A DNA stretch of 64,000 nucleotides from an uncultured Tenacibaculum sp. (lineage in GTDB: Bacteria; Bacteroidota; Bacteroidia; Flavobacteriales; Flavobacteriaceae): contig NZ_CANNGG010000005.1 of assembly GCF_947504135.1 (NCBI RefSeq), positions 164,957-228,956 on the forward strand, in the 5' to 3' direction. The notes below the pieces were generated by a model that saw nothing but the letters and a program-made list of their open reading frames with translations, was not told where the DNA came from and made no database searches. Shown piece after piece: positions 8,913-17,075 of the stretch. The position numbers and the translations under genes were made by a program. Numbering within the stretch: the first letter of the stretch is position 1; every line of letters begins with the position of its first letter.

Positions 8913-9938
8913 ATGCTCCTAAAAATTAAATTTATTACAGTCATTTTTTTAGTATTAAATTGTAATGCTATTGCACAATCTTTACCAAAGATTACAGCTA
9001 AAGACTACGGATTTACACAATCGGTTAAAAAAGTTGAGATGGTAACGTATACGTTACATTCTGAAAAAGCAATACAAACCGAAAAAGTTAGCTACAATTT
9101 CAACACTGATGGTACCATAAAAAGCTACGAAAGAAAAAGCAATACGAGTAGCGATTGGTTAAAATTAAGCAGTAACTATAAAAAAGGTCTTTTACGCAAA
9201 AGAATAATTAAACATCGTAATTCTAATTTAAACAGAAAACATCAATATGTTTATGATACACAGCATAATTTAATAGAAGAGCGCATCTATTTAAAAAAAG
9301 GGAAAAAAAATCATATAAAATATGAGTATCAAAACAATAAGCTACAAAGCATTATAGCTAATATAAATGATACTAATTCTATAACTACATTTTATTATAC
9401 CCAAAAAGGTAATTTGTATAAAAAAGTACATCATCAAAAACATAAAGCTAAAGAAGATGTAATTTCTAACCACTTCTATTTAGAAGATAAAGAAATTTTA
9501 TCCCATACAGAACCTAGCACTAATTACAAGGCATTTATATATACAGAAATAGTAGATATTGCTTTTAAAATTATTGAAGAGAATAATGCTACAAGCAGAA
9601 TAAATAAAGGTATTCAACGATTTAATAAAGAGGCACCAAAAGATAATATCCCTTTTAACTTAGAGCAATATAGCAATCAAACTTGGCAATTTTACGAAAA
9701 GCATTTAGACAAGATAGAACCTTACCAAATAACCATCTATTCCTACAAGAAAGACACCTTAGGTAACAAGGTAAAATATGCCACAGCCAATGTAAATATC
9801 AAGCAAGAAAACATAGCAACTATTCAGTTTTTTAGAACAACGTTACAAAATGGCAATATCGTTGGCGACACAAAGTATAATGAAAACACGTATTTAGAAT
9901 TGGTAGAACATCTTAAATATATCAAAATTCCTAAATAA
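8913..9938 (+). CDS. secreted YD-like protein, paralogue of the gene at 5720
   Basis: The protein has 341 residues, with a signal peptide ending near AIAQS (residue 23). YD-like strands are visible (HQYVYDTQHNLIEERIY, IKYEYQNNKLQSI). The N-terminal YGFTQSVKKV motif is shared with the protein encoded at 5720, and both chains switch from beta-repeat to more helical sequence in the C-terminal third. The 127-nt gap before it could hold an internal promoter, but I see no consensus box there. It is followed after 12 nt by a membrane-protein gene. Function unknown. Confidence 0.65.
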   Translation: MLLKIKFITVIFLVLNCNAIAQSLPKITAKDYGFTQSVKKVEMVTYTLHSEKAIQTEKVSYNFNTDGTIKSYERKSNTSSDWLKLSSNYKKGLLRKRIIKHRNSNLNRKHQYVYDTQHNLIEERIYLKKGKKNHIKYEYQNNKLQSIIANINDTNSITTFYYTQKGNLYKKVHHQKHKAKEDVISNHFYLEDKEILSHTEPSTNYKAFIYTEIVDIAFKIIEENNATSRINKGIQRFNKEAPKDNIPFNLEQYSNQTWQFYEKHLDKIEPYQITIYSYKKDTLGNKVKYATANVNIKQENIATIQFFRTTLQNGNIVGDTKYNENTYLELVEHLKYIKIPK

Positions 9939-9950
9939 ACATTTTTAACT

Positions 9951-10967
9951 ATGACAGAAAATAATTATGAAATAAAACCGCTTTCTTCTAAAGATAAGAA
10001 AAAAATTAGTCAGCAGTATGTTTTCTTGGTTATTTTCTTAATTTTTGTAGGTGGTATATTCTTTTTTATTTTTAAAAATGTATTAAAGCCCGCAAAATTT
10101 AGTACAATTCCTATAATCGTTTTTGCTATTTTTTTATTGTTCTTCTTAAGTATTATAGTGTACACATTTTGGAGTACCTACATTGATTTAAAAAAAGGAA
10201 TTAAACATTGCTATACAGGAATTATTACCGATAAACGAATAGATAAACACACCTCTTCTTCAAAAAGCTTTACCTCAAGAGCGGGTAATCGTTCAAATAG
10301 TACTACCACTAAAACTTCATATTATATAAGTGTTGACATTCAAGAACACAGTATTCCTTACACGGTATATTCAAAAGCTACTATAGGAGACAAAATATAT
10401 TTAGAAGTAAGTCCAAAAAACAAAGAGGTTTTAACATTTACTATATTAGAGAACCATCAGCAATCGATTGAAGTTAATAACACCCTTAATTTCATTCCAA
10501 ATAAAAGTAAAACTATGCCAATGAGTCAAAAAGAAGTAGATGTAGTTAAAAAGATATTTTGGAAAAAAATGAGAAAAAGATTAATTTTTGTAATAGCATT
10601 TGCATTACTGTTATTATTGTTATGGCAAGGTATTTTTATTTTTATAATTCCTGTACTTGTTGCTTTTGTATATGCTTCATTTAAACTACTTATAGAAATA
10701 AATAACTATGCAACGTTTTTTAGAAATGGAAAACTCAAACAAATAACAACAGTTCAGGTTAATGACAAACTTAAAATCACTTCCAATAGAAACGCAACCA
10801 AGTTTCGTTTAGTTACTAATAATGGAAACATTGATGTGTCAGAAAACATATACAACAAAGTAAAATCAAACGATATTATTGATTTGCACAAAGCATCGTT
10901 CATTACTATTCTTATTGCAGTAAATTTTAACTCACACAATATATACTTGTTTAATGAAACTATATAA
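9951..10967 (+). CDS. membrane protein with paired N- and C-proximal transmembrane hairpins
   Basis: The protein has 338 residues. Two hydrophobic helices lie near residues 24-42 and 51-75, and two more near 205-240. Between them is a soluble domain of about 130 residues with a Ser/Thr-rich, low-complexity start (SSSKSFTSRAGNRSNSTTTK) followed by beta strands, broadly like DUF3592-type membrane proteins. A second soluble tail follows the C-terminal pair. There is no signal peptide. It is tightly linked to neighbours on both sides (12 and 10 nt). Function unknown; it may anchor or sense for the secreted proteins of the cluster, which is inference from context only. Confidence 0.6.
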   Translation: MTENNYEIKPLSSKDKKKISQQYVFLVIFLIFVGGIFFFIFKNVLKPAKFSTIPIIVFAIFLLFFLSIIVYTFWSTYIDLKKGIKHCYTGIITDKRIDKHTSSSKSFTSRAGNRSNSTTTKTSYYISVDIQEHSIPYTVYSKATIGDKIYLEVSPKNKEVLTFTILENHQQSIEVNNTLNFIPNKSKTMPMSQKEVDVVKKIFWKKMRKRLIFVIAFALLLLLLWQGIFIFIIPVLVAFVYASFKLLIEINNYATFFRNGKLKQITTVQVNDKLKITSNRNATKFRLVTNNGNIDVSENIYNKVKSNDIIDLHKASFITILIAVNFNSHNIYLFNETI

Positions 10968-10977
10968 ATCTTCTGTT

Positions 10978-12024
10978 ATGAAAAAAATAGGTTCACAGCT
11001 TCTTTTAAGTATCATTTTTATGTTTTTTATAAACAAGGCATATAGTAACGCTGCGCAACCTGGTATTTGGAATGCTGGTGGAACCGTATTTACAATGCTA
11101 TATCCCGAAGACTCTCTCTCTTTTAAAAAAGTGCAAATGCAACAAGAAAACATATACATTCAGTTATATAAAGGTTTTGCAGTGGTAAAAGGAGTATATT
11201 GGTTTCGTAATACAACAAATGATTCTTTACGATTCAAAATGGGGTATCCTACCAATGGCATCTATGCTGGTGGAGACAACTATCTTAACCACGTTACTTT
11301 AGATTCATTAAGCCAATTTAAAATAAGAGTCAAAAACAATTTGCTACCGTTATTTAAAGAAGCACACCCAGAACTCAATAAAAATTACAAAAAAACAATA
11401 CCATTTAGCGATAATTGGAAAGTTTGGAACATGGAATTCACCCCAAACGAGCTACAAAAAGTAGAAGTGTATTTCATTGTAAACACCAACAATGCAAGAG
11501 TAAAGAAAGGTTATGAAAGCGAAAGTAAAAATGCATTTATTTATCTGTTAGAGAGCGGAAGTGTATGGAAAAACCCCATAAAACATGGTGATTTTTACAT
11601 TGAATTAATGGACGGGTTAAACGATTCTGACATAAAAGGACTTTCCTCAGGATTTGATTTTCGTTATAATGAAACACATAAACTATACACAGGCACAAAG
11701 ACTAATTTTTCTCCTACACCAAAAGACAATTTAGTTATTACGTATCACCAAAAAGAGGAGGCCTTTTCTTTTGAAAATATTTTATTAGAAGCCGAAAATT
11801 TATTTATAACTGTTGATAAATTAGCTATTTTACCTTTAAATAACTTAACATACAACCCAATTGAAATTAAAAGCCCTTATGATGTAAAAGACTCTTATTG
11901 GATTAGTTTTCCTACTTTATTAGTTCTTTTTGTTACCTATTCACCCATTATTATAATAAGTATTTTATTTATCATTATAATTTGGGCAACCATAAAATGG
12001 TTAAAAATAAAAAGAAGAAAATAA
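10978..12024 (+). CDS. signal-peptide protein with C-terminal membrane anchor
   Basis: I chose the ATG at 10978 because it gives a clean signal peptide (MKKIGSQLLLSIIFMFF, cleavage near YSNA) and does not overlap the previous gene. An in-frame ATG at 10954 would overlap it by 14 nt. The large extracytoplasmic domain contains KGFAVVKGVYWFRNTTND and GYPTNG, reminiscent of DUF4424-type domains. It ends with one transmembrane helix (about residues 317-340) and a basic tail KWLKIKRRK, so the topology is type I, with most of the chain in the periplasm. Function unknown. Confidence 0.62.
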   Translation: MKKIGSQLLLSIIFMFFINKAYSNAAQPGIWNAGGTVFTMLYPEDSLSFKKVQMQQENIYIQLYKGFAVVKGVYWFRNTTNDSLRFKMGYPTNGIYAGGDNYLNHVTLDSLSQFKIRVKNNLLPLFKEAHPELNKNYKKTIPFSDNWKVWNMEFTPNELQKVEVYFIVNTNNARVKKGYESESKNAFIYLLESGSVWKNPIKHGDFYIELMDGLNDSDIKGLSSGFDFRYNETHKLYTGTKTNFSPTPKDNLVITYHQKEEAFSFENILLEAENLFITVDKLAILPLNNLTYNPIEIKSPYDVKDSYWISFPTLLVLFVTYSPIIIISILFIIIIWATIKWLKIKRRK

Positions 12025-12037
12025 TAATTTTAAATAT

Positions 12038-12348
12038 ATGATTGCACTTACTCTTTTATTTATACTAATTTTTTGTTCTTTAGGAATTACTATAAAGCTA
12101 CTTCTAATTTTTTTTCCGAATACAATAATCTTCATCTACTTAACAACAAAGAACTACAAAACCACTTTAAAGTTCTAAACACAAAAACTCTAGAAGACAA
12201 AATAAAAACCGACACAATTATTAACAAACAATTGATAGAAATTGAACAAAAAATTTCTGCCTTCAAAAATAAAAAAGAGTTAGAAATAGTGGTCGGCTCT
12301 CTTAAACAACTACTCATAACCTCATTAAAACTACTTAAAAACAAATAG
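12038..12348 (+). pseudogene. small membrane-anchored coiled-coil protein, apparently frameshifted
   Basis: An ATG at 12038 opens a hydrophobic helix (MIALTLLFILIFCSLGI) in one frame. A second frame, continuing to the stop at 12348, encodes a Lys/Glu/Leu-rich amphipathic segment (KELQNHFKVLN, then LIEIEQKISAF). The two frames meet at a run of eight T at 12108-12115. Losing one T there would explain the break, and the restored product would have about 103 residues: one membrane helix plus a coiled coil. Read alone, the downstream frame has only a TTG start at 12073. A sequencing error or programmed slippage are alternatives. Confidence 0.35.
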
Positions 12349-12389
12349 TTAATAAAGAATAAATTAATACATTTACATAAAATAAACTA

Positions 12390-14258
12390 ATGTATTTCAT
12401 GCAATTAAAAAAGATCATAACGATTATTTTTATAGTTTTTTTCTCACTGAATTTACATTCACAAAGATTAACCTTATTAGATAGTATTAAACTAACTGTA
12501 CAAAAAGAACCTAACTACAACAAAAAAATTAACCTTCTACAAGAAAACATTAAGAAAATATATACAACAAAATTTGATGAATCTATACAGTTAGCCCATT
12601 TTGGTTTAAAGCTTGCTAACAAAAACAATGACAAGATTAATAAGGGAGATTTTTTAAGAACAATAGGTCTTTCATTAGGAAAAAAAGGAAATATAGATAG
12701 TGCTTCCGTTTATTACCATAAAGCTTTAAAAGAATTGGAACAAAGTAATGATAACAAAAAGTTAGGGCTGTTATACGATGATATGGCTAGAATGTACAGA
12801 AAATTACAACAATCAGATAGGGCTTTATATTTTTATGACAAAGCATTAACTTTATATCAAAACGATTCTAATTTAGAAGGAATTGCCCGAATTAACAATG
12901 AAAGTGGAGCGGTTTTTAATGCTGAAGGAAATTATACAGAAGCTAATAAAAGATTTCTAAAATCACTACAAATACAACAGCAAAGAAACGATTCTCTTGG
13001 CATAGGTTACTCGCTAGAATTTCTTGGTAATAATCAACTCCTTATTAAAAACTATAAAAAGGCTGAAAGTTACTTACACCAAGCCTTAAAAGTTCGTCAA
13101 AAAGGAAAAGATGAATTTGCACTAATGCTTAATTATACTGCTTTGGGTGAGTATTACAAAGAAGTAAAAAAACATAAACTTTCTAATAATTATTTTGAAA
13201 AAAGCAACACTATTGCAAAAAAAATTAAATTTCCAGACATACAACGCTATAACTATCAGCAAATGATGAAAAACTATGAAGATGTTAATAATTATAAAAA
13301 GGCTTTTAATAACCTTAAAGCATTTAACATTCTTAACGATAGTTTATACAATATAGAAAAATTAAAAAATATAGAAGAAATTACAACTAAATACGAAACA
13401 GTTGAAAAAGAAAATCAAATACTACAACAAAAAGCTGAAATTGCAAAAAATAAACTTCATTTAAAAAATAGAAATTTATGGATTTTCGGGTTAACTACTT
13501 TAGCGGTAATTATTAGTGTCATTGGTTTTTTATTATACAAACAACAAGTGCTAAAAAATATTAAACAACAAAGAGAAAATGAACTAAAACTTGCTATTGA
13601 AAAAATAGAATATCAAAACAAATTACAAGAACAAAAATTATCTATTTCAAGAGATTTACACGATAACATTGGAGCTCAATTATCTTTTATTGTTGCTGCA
13701 ATTAATACTATTAAATATTATCTTTCTGACAAAGATGAAAAATTAACTAGCAAATTAGATACTATTAAAAAATTTGCAAAAGTAACTACGCAAGAACTAC
13801 GAGATACCGTTTGGGCAATGAATAAATCAGATATTTCTATTAAAGATTTACACTCTCGAATTGCAAATTTTATCGAAAAAGCGAAACAATCACAAAATAA
13901 AACTAATATAACTGTTAATGTAGATGAAAATTTTCCTGAAGACGTAACCTTTACGTCCTTACAAGGACTGAATGCATTTCGCATTATTCAAGAGGCTACC
14001 AATAATGCTCTTAAATATGCAAAAGCTTCACAAATAATCATCCATATTTATAAAAAGGAAGATAATATATGTTTCTCTGTAAAAGATAACGGCAAAGGCT
14101 TTTTAGAAAAAAACGTAGAATTAGGCAATGGATTATTGAATATGAGAAAACGATCCATAGAATTAAAAAGTCAACTCAACATACAAACTGAACTAGAAAA
14201 AGGGGTTGAAGTTTCATTTTGTTTTATAATTCCAAAAACAACAATACATAAGGTATGA
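12390..14258 (+). CDS. TPR-sensor histidine kinase (HisKA_3, NarL-system type)
   Basis: The protein has 622 residues. The signal-like N-terminus ends near LHSQR (residue 25). TPR repeats follow to about residue 300 (SVYYHKALKEL, ALYFYDKALTLY, YLHQALKVRQ), then a coiled coil and one membrane helix near 362-382. The kinase core is DesK/NarX-like: the H-box SRDLHDNIGAQ places the phosphorylated His at residue 424, the N-box is IIQEATNNALKYA, and the G-boxes are DNGKGF and GNGLLNMRKR. The periplasmic TPR domain is the presumed sensor. The stop overlaps the next gene by 4 nt (ATGA), indicating translational coupling with its regulator. Confidence 0.92.
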   Translation: MYFMQLKKIITIIFIVFFSLNLHSQRLTLLDSIKLTVQKEPNYNKKINLLQENIKKIYTTKFDESIQLAHFGLKLANKNNDKINKGDFLRTIGLSLGKKGNIDSASVYYHKALKELEQSNDNKKLGLLYDDMARMYRKLQQSDRALYFYDKALTLYQNDSNLEGIARINNESGAVFNAEGNYTEANKRFLKSLQIQQQRNDSLGIGYSLEFLGNNQLLIKNYKKAESYLHQALKVRQKGKDEFALMLNYTALGEYYKEVKKHKLSNNYFEKSNTIAKKIKFPDIQRYNYQQMMKNYEDVNNYKKAFNNLKAFNILNDSLYNIEKLKNIEEITTKYETVEKENQILQQKAEIAKNKLHLKNRNLWIFGLTTLAVIISVIGFLLYKQQVLKNIKQQRENELKLAIEKIEYQNKLQEQKLSISRDLHDNIGAQLSFIVAAINTIKYYLSDKDEKLTSKLDTIKKFAKVTTQELRDTVWAMNKSDISIKDLHSRIANFIEKAKQSQNKTNITVNVDENFPEDVTFTSLQGLNAFRIIQEATNNALKYAKASQIIIHIYKKEDNICFSVKDNGKGFLEKNVELGNGLLNMRKRSIELKSQLNIQTELEKGVEVSFCFIIPKTTIHKV

Positions 14259-14902
14259 AAACTAGAGTAGCCATTGTAGATGATAATATTTTTTTAATAA
14301 AAAGCACCAAAGAAAGCCTCTCTTTTTTTGAAGATATAAGCATCGTATTTACAGCCAACAACGGATTAGAATGCATACAAAAACTTAGCGAAAATAAAAA
14401 TACTGACCTGATATTAATGGATATTGATATGCCCAAACAAAATGGCATAGAAGCCACTGCCTTGATAAAACGAAAATATCCGCAAGTAAAAATAATTATG
14501 CTTACTGTTTTTGATAATGACGAACAAATTTTTAATGCAATACAAGCAGGAGCAGATGGTTATTTATTAAAAGACGACGAACCAAAAACTCTTTATAACG
14601 CTATCACAAAAACCCTTACTGGTGGCGCTGTTATGACTCCATCTATAGCTCTTAAAACACTAAATCTTTTACGCACTCCTTTATCTCTACAAAAGGATGA
14701 AGAAGAAAATGTAAAACTAACAAGTAGAGAAATTGAAGTCTTAGAACAATTAGCAACAGGGTTACCATATACCTCAATAGCTGAAAATTTGTTTATCTCA
14801 CCATCAACAGTTAGAAAGCATATTGAAAATATATATAAGAAGCTACAAGTACACTCAAAGATTGAAGCGATTACCTTAGCAAAGAAGAAACGCTTAATAT
14901 AA
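14255..14902 (+). CDS. LuxR/NarL-family response regulator
   Basis: The protein has 215 residues. A receiver domain covers about residues 1-125, with acidic residues D9 and D10, phosphoacceptor D56 in LILMDIDMP, the Thr switch in IIMLTVFD and the Lys in LLKDDEP. A LuxR-type HTH covers about 148-205 (LTSREIEVLEQLATG, SPSTVRKHIENIYKKL). It overlaps the kinase gene by 4 nt, so the two form a cognate pair. It is probably a DNA-binding transcription factor; its targets are not evident, though the preceding secreted-protein genes are the natural guess. Confidence 0.94.
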   Translation: MKTRVAIVDDNIFLIKSTKESLSFFEDISIVFTANNGLECIQKLSENKNTDLILMDIDMPKQNGIEATALIKRKYPQVKIIMLTVFDNDEQIFNAIQAGADGYLLKDDEPKTLYNAITKTLTGGAVMTPSIALKTLNLLRTPLSLQKDEEENVKLTSREIEVLEQLATGLPYTSIAENLFISPSTVRKHIENIYKKLQVHSKIEAITLAKKKRLI

Positions 14903-15206
14903 AACTTTAATCTATAGCAATATTTATAGGCTTAAGATTCATTACAAACTAATGCTTATCTTAATTTCACAATCCTTAATTTATATAAGAAAAATAGATG
15001 TTTTACATAAATTGCAACAATTACATACTTACATAATATTTAAAACGCCCGCAACATTTTAAAGATTATATAAAGTAAAATGAAAGTAAATAAAAAACCG
15101 AGATAAAATTAATCTTCTGAAAAACAAACACTTCCCTTACAAACATCAATAAAACTAACATTATTAGAAACCTCCTTTGCTTATCGGCACCCCCTAACCA
15201 CTACCA
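14903..15206. other. AT-rich intergenic stretch at the end of the accessory block
   Basis: The stretch lies between convergent genes. I see no ORF, RNA or repeat of note in it, and no clear terminator for the response-regulator gene. Confidence 0.5.
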
Positions 15207-15230
15207 AAAAACTAAAGGAAAATAGTTTTT
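15207..15230 (-). terminator. putative terminator of the PAS gene
   Basis: AAAAACTA and TAGTTTTT form an 8-bp stem with an 8-nt loop, 21 nt past the PAS-gene stop. Read on the minus strand, the stem runs into six T. The stem is A/T-rich, so it may be weak. Confidence 0.45.
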
Positions 15231-15251
15231 GCAGGTAACTCAACGATAATA

Positions 15252-16694
15252 TTATTCCTCCTTTTTTGATTGATTACTTTTAAATCCAATTCTCCTTCTT
15301 GACTCTTGATCTTTTTTTTCTAATTCTGCCTCTAATCTTTTATACCTACTTATATCTTTAATAGTTACAACAACTGCTGCTATGTTGTTTTCATTATCTA
15401 TTATAGGCCTTCCACTCAGTAAAACTCTCCTAATAGCATTCGTCTCTTTATTCAATAACAATACATCAATATCGTTGGTAATTTTACCTAGCAATGCCAA
15501 TTCTGCAGATAAATTTTGTGCTGGAAAAACTTTTCCATCATATGGATTTAACACCTTAAAATGATCTGAAAAATCAATTGATATTTGGGAATCATCTTCA
15601 ATACCAAAAAGCTCATTTGCAACCTCATTAGCCAATATAACTTGCTTATCAGTGTTTGCTACCAAAACCCCGTCACTAATGTTTTCTATAATCATATTCA
15701 ACTTTTGCTGGTTCTCATACAAATCATTCATTCTTCTTTCATTCTCTTCTTGCAACAACAGCTCTTTGGTAATATCTCTAACTACAGCATATAATGTTCC
15801 AGTAGCCGTATCAGAAGTAGCATTCCATGACAACCATTTAATACTTTGATCCTTACATATCCATCGACTTTGAAAACTCACCAAAGTTGCTCCTTCTTCT
15901 AATTTGTTAATTGCCTCCTTTGTTTTTTCCAGATCCTCAGGAAAAATATAAGTAGCAAATGGAGTATTCAAAAGTTCTTCTTTTGTATATCCTAAAAGAT
16001 TGCTTAACGAAGGATTGACTCTTAAAAATTTTTCACTGGTAGCAATTACTAAACTATCTGTAGAGATATTGAAGAAGGTATCGGCTGTCTTTTGCGACTC
16101 CATAATCATTTTCCTTTCTGTAATATCTGTTGATATACTTCCTATAGCATACACTCTGTTAGAGATATCAAACAAAGGAAACTTTACTGATAAATACGTA
16201 TGCTCTCCATCAGACTGTTTAATTACCTCTTCTACTTGAATTTCTCTTCCCAACTTCATTGCCTCTAAATCGGCATCAAGATATTTATCAGCTAATTCTT
16301 CTGGTAAAATATCATGATCGGTTTTTCCTATTAAATCTTTATCATAGGCTTCAAAAATTGATTGATACTTCTTATTTACCAACATATACTCGCCGTTTAT
16401 TTTCTTTACGGAAATTGCATTGGTAGTATTCTCTATTATCGAGTGCAGTAATTTTTGACTTTTTAACAATTCTTCTTCCGATTTCTTTTTTGCTTTAAGC
16501 TGTGTTCTTAAAATAAAAAACACAGTTGTTAACATCCCTAAAATAACAACGATTAGCCCCAATGAAATCCAATTCCACCAAACATCACTAGTATTAAAAT
16601 TTATTTGTTTCAAATAAATAATACCTAACGCTACAACCATGCTACTATTTATAATATAGCCATACAAATTCTTTCTTTCCATTGAGGTTTTCAT
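15252..16694 (-). CDS. membrane-bound triple PAS-domain protein without kinase domain
   Basis: The protein has 480 residues. Two transmembrane helices lie near 12-28 and 40-63, then a coiled coil, then three PAS domains: about 80-200 (NTTNAISVKK, DHDILPEEL), 205-315 (SNLLGYTKEELLNTPF, WICKDQSIKWLSWN) and 330-450 (NISDGVLVANTDKQVILAN). It ends in a short charged coiled coil (YKRLEAELEKKDQESRR) with no histidine kinase, GGDEF or HTH output. PAS domains normally feed an output module, so it either partners with a separate protein or is C-terminally shortened. A close relative survives as a fragment at 1-133 in the same orientation. Confidence 0.85.
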   Translation of the reverse strand: MKTSMERKNLYGYIINSSMVVALGIIYLKQINFNTSDVWWNWISLGLIVVILGMLTTVFFILRTQLKAKKKSEEELLKSQKLLHSIIENTTNAISVKKINGEYMLVNKKYQSIFEAYDKDLIGKTDHDILPEELADKYLDADLEAMKLGREIQVEEVIKQSDGEHTYLSVKFPLFDISNRVYAIGSISTDITERKMIMESQKTADTFFNISTDSLVIATSEKFLRVNPSLSNLLGYTKEELLNTPFATYIFPEDLEKTKEAINKLEEGATLVSFQSRWICKDQSIKWLSWNATSDTATGTLYAVVRDITKELLLQEENERRMNDLYENQQKLNMIIENISDGVLVANTDKQVILANEVANELFGIEDDSQISIDFSDHFKVLNPYDGKVFPAQNLSAELALLGKITNDIDVLLLNKETNAIRRVLLSGRPIIDNENNIAAVVVTIKDISRYKRLEAELEKKDQESRRRIGFKSNQSKKEE

Positions 16695-16838
16695 CTATAC
16701 ACGATATTTAATACACTAATATATTGAAATTTAAAAACATAAAAATGCTAATCATCATTTAAAACATCTTAAACCGATATTTTTTAATCAAAAAACAATA
16801 CTTGTCCTTTTTTCAAATCACTCAAAAAAGTCTATTTT

Positions 16839-16868
16839 TTGAAAACCCCTTTTTAATAATTATCTTTG
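16839..16868 (+). promoter_or_regulatory. Bacteroidota promoter of the porin operon
   Basis: TTG at 16839-16841 is followed by 19 nt and TATCTTTG at 16861-16868, an excellent match to the TTG-N19-TAnnTTTG consensus of the Bacteroidota primary sigma factor. Transcription should start near 16873-16875, about 200 nt before the porin start codon, so the leader is long. Confidence 0.75.
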
Positions 16869-16874
16869 CTGCCT

Positions 16875-16976
16875 ATGATAAAAAAACTAAAAGACAAAAA
16901 GAACAAAAGAATTTTCAGCTTTAACTTTTTGGTTTTCAGAAATCAATCCAACAAATTCATCCCTCCTTCTGAATAA
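16875..16976 (+). CDS. possible leaderless upstream ORF (33 aa)
   Basis: The ATG at 16875 coincides with the predicted transcription start. It opens a 33-codon frame rich in Lys (MIKKLKDKKNKR), then aromatic (FSFNFLVF), ending at TAA. It lies fully within the porin leader. Further down the leader, AAGAGTT/AACTCTT form a 7-bp hairpin at 17000-17019. The ORF may be a regulatory leader peptide or chance; I see no relative. Confidence 0.3.
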   Translation: MIKKLKDKKNKRIFSFNFLVFRNQSNKFIPPSE

Positions 16977-17075
16977 AAATCCCTTTTTATCAAGCTAAAA
17001 AGAGTTTCCCTTAACTCTTAAACATGAAAATGTACTTTTTACAAGCACACTTTCTTCACATTTATTATTACAACA

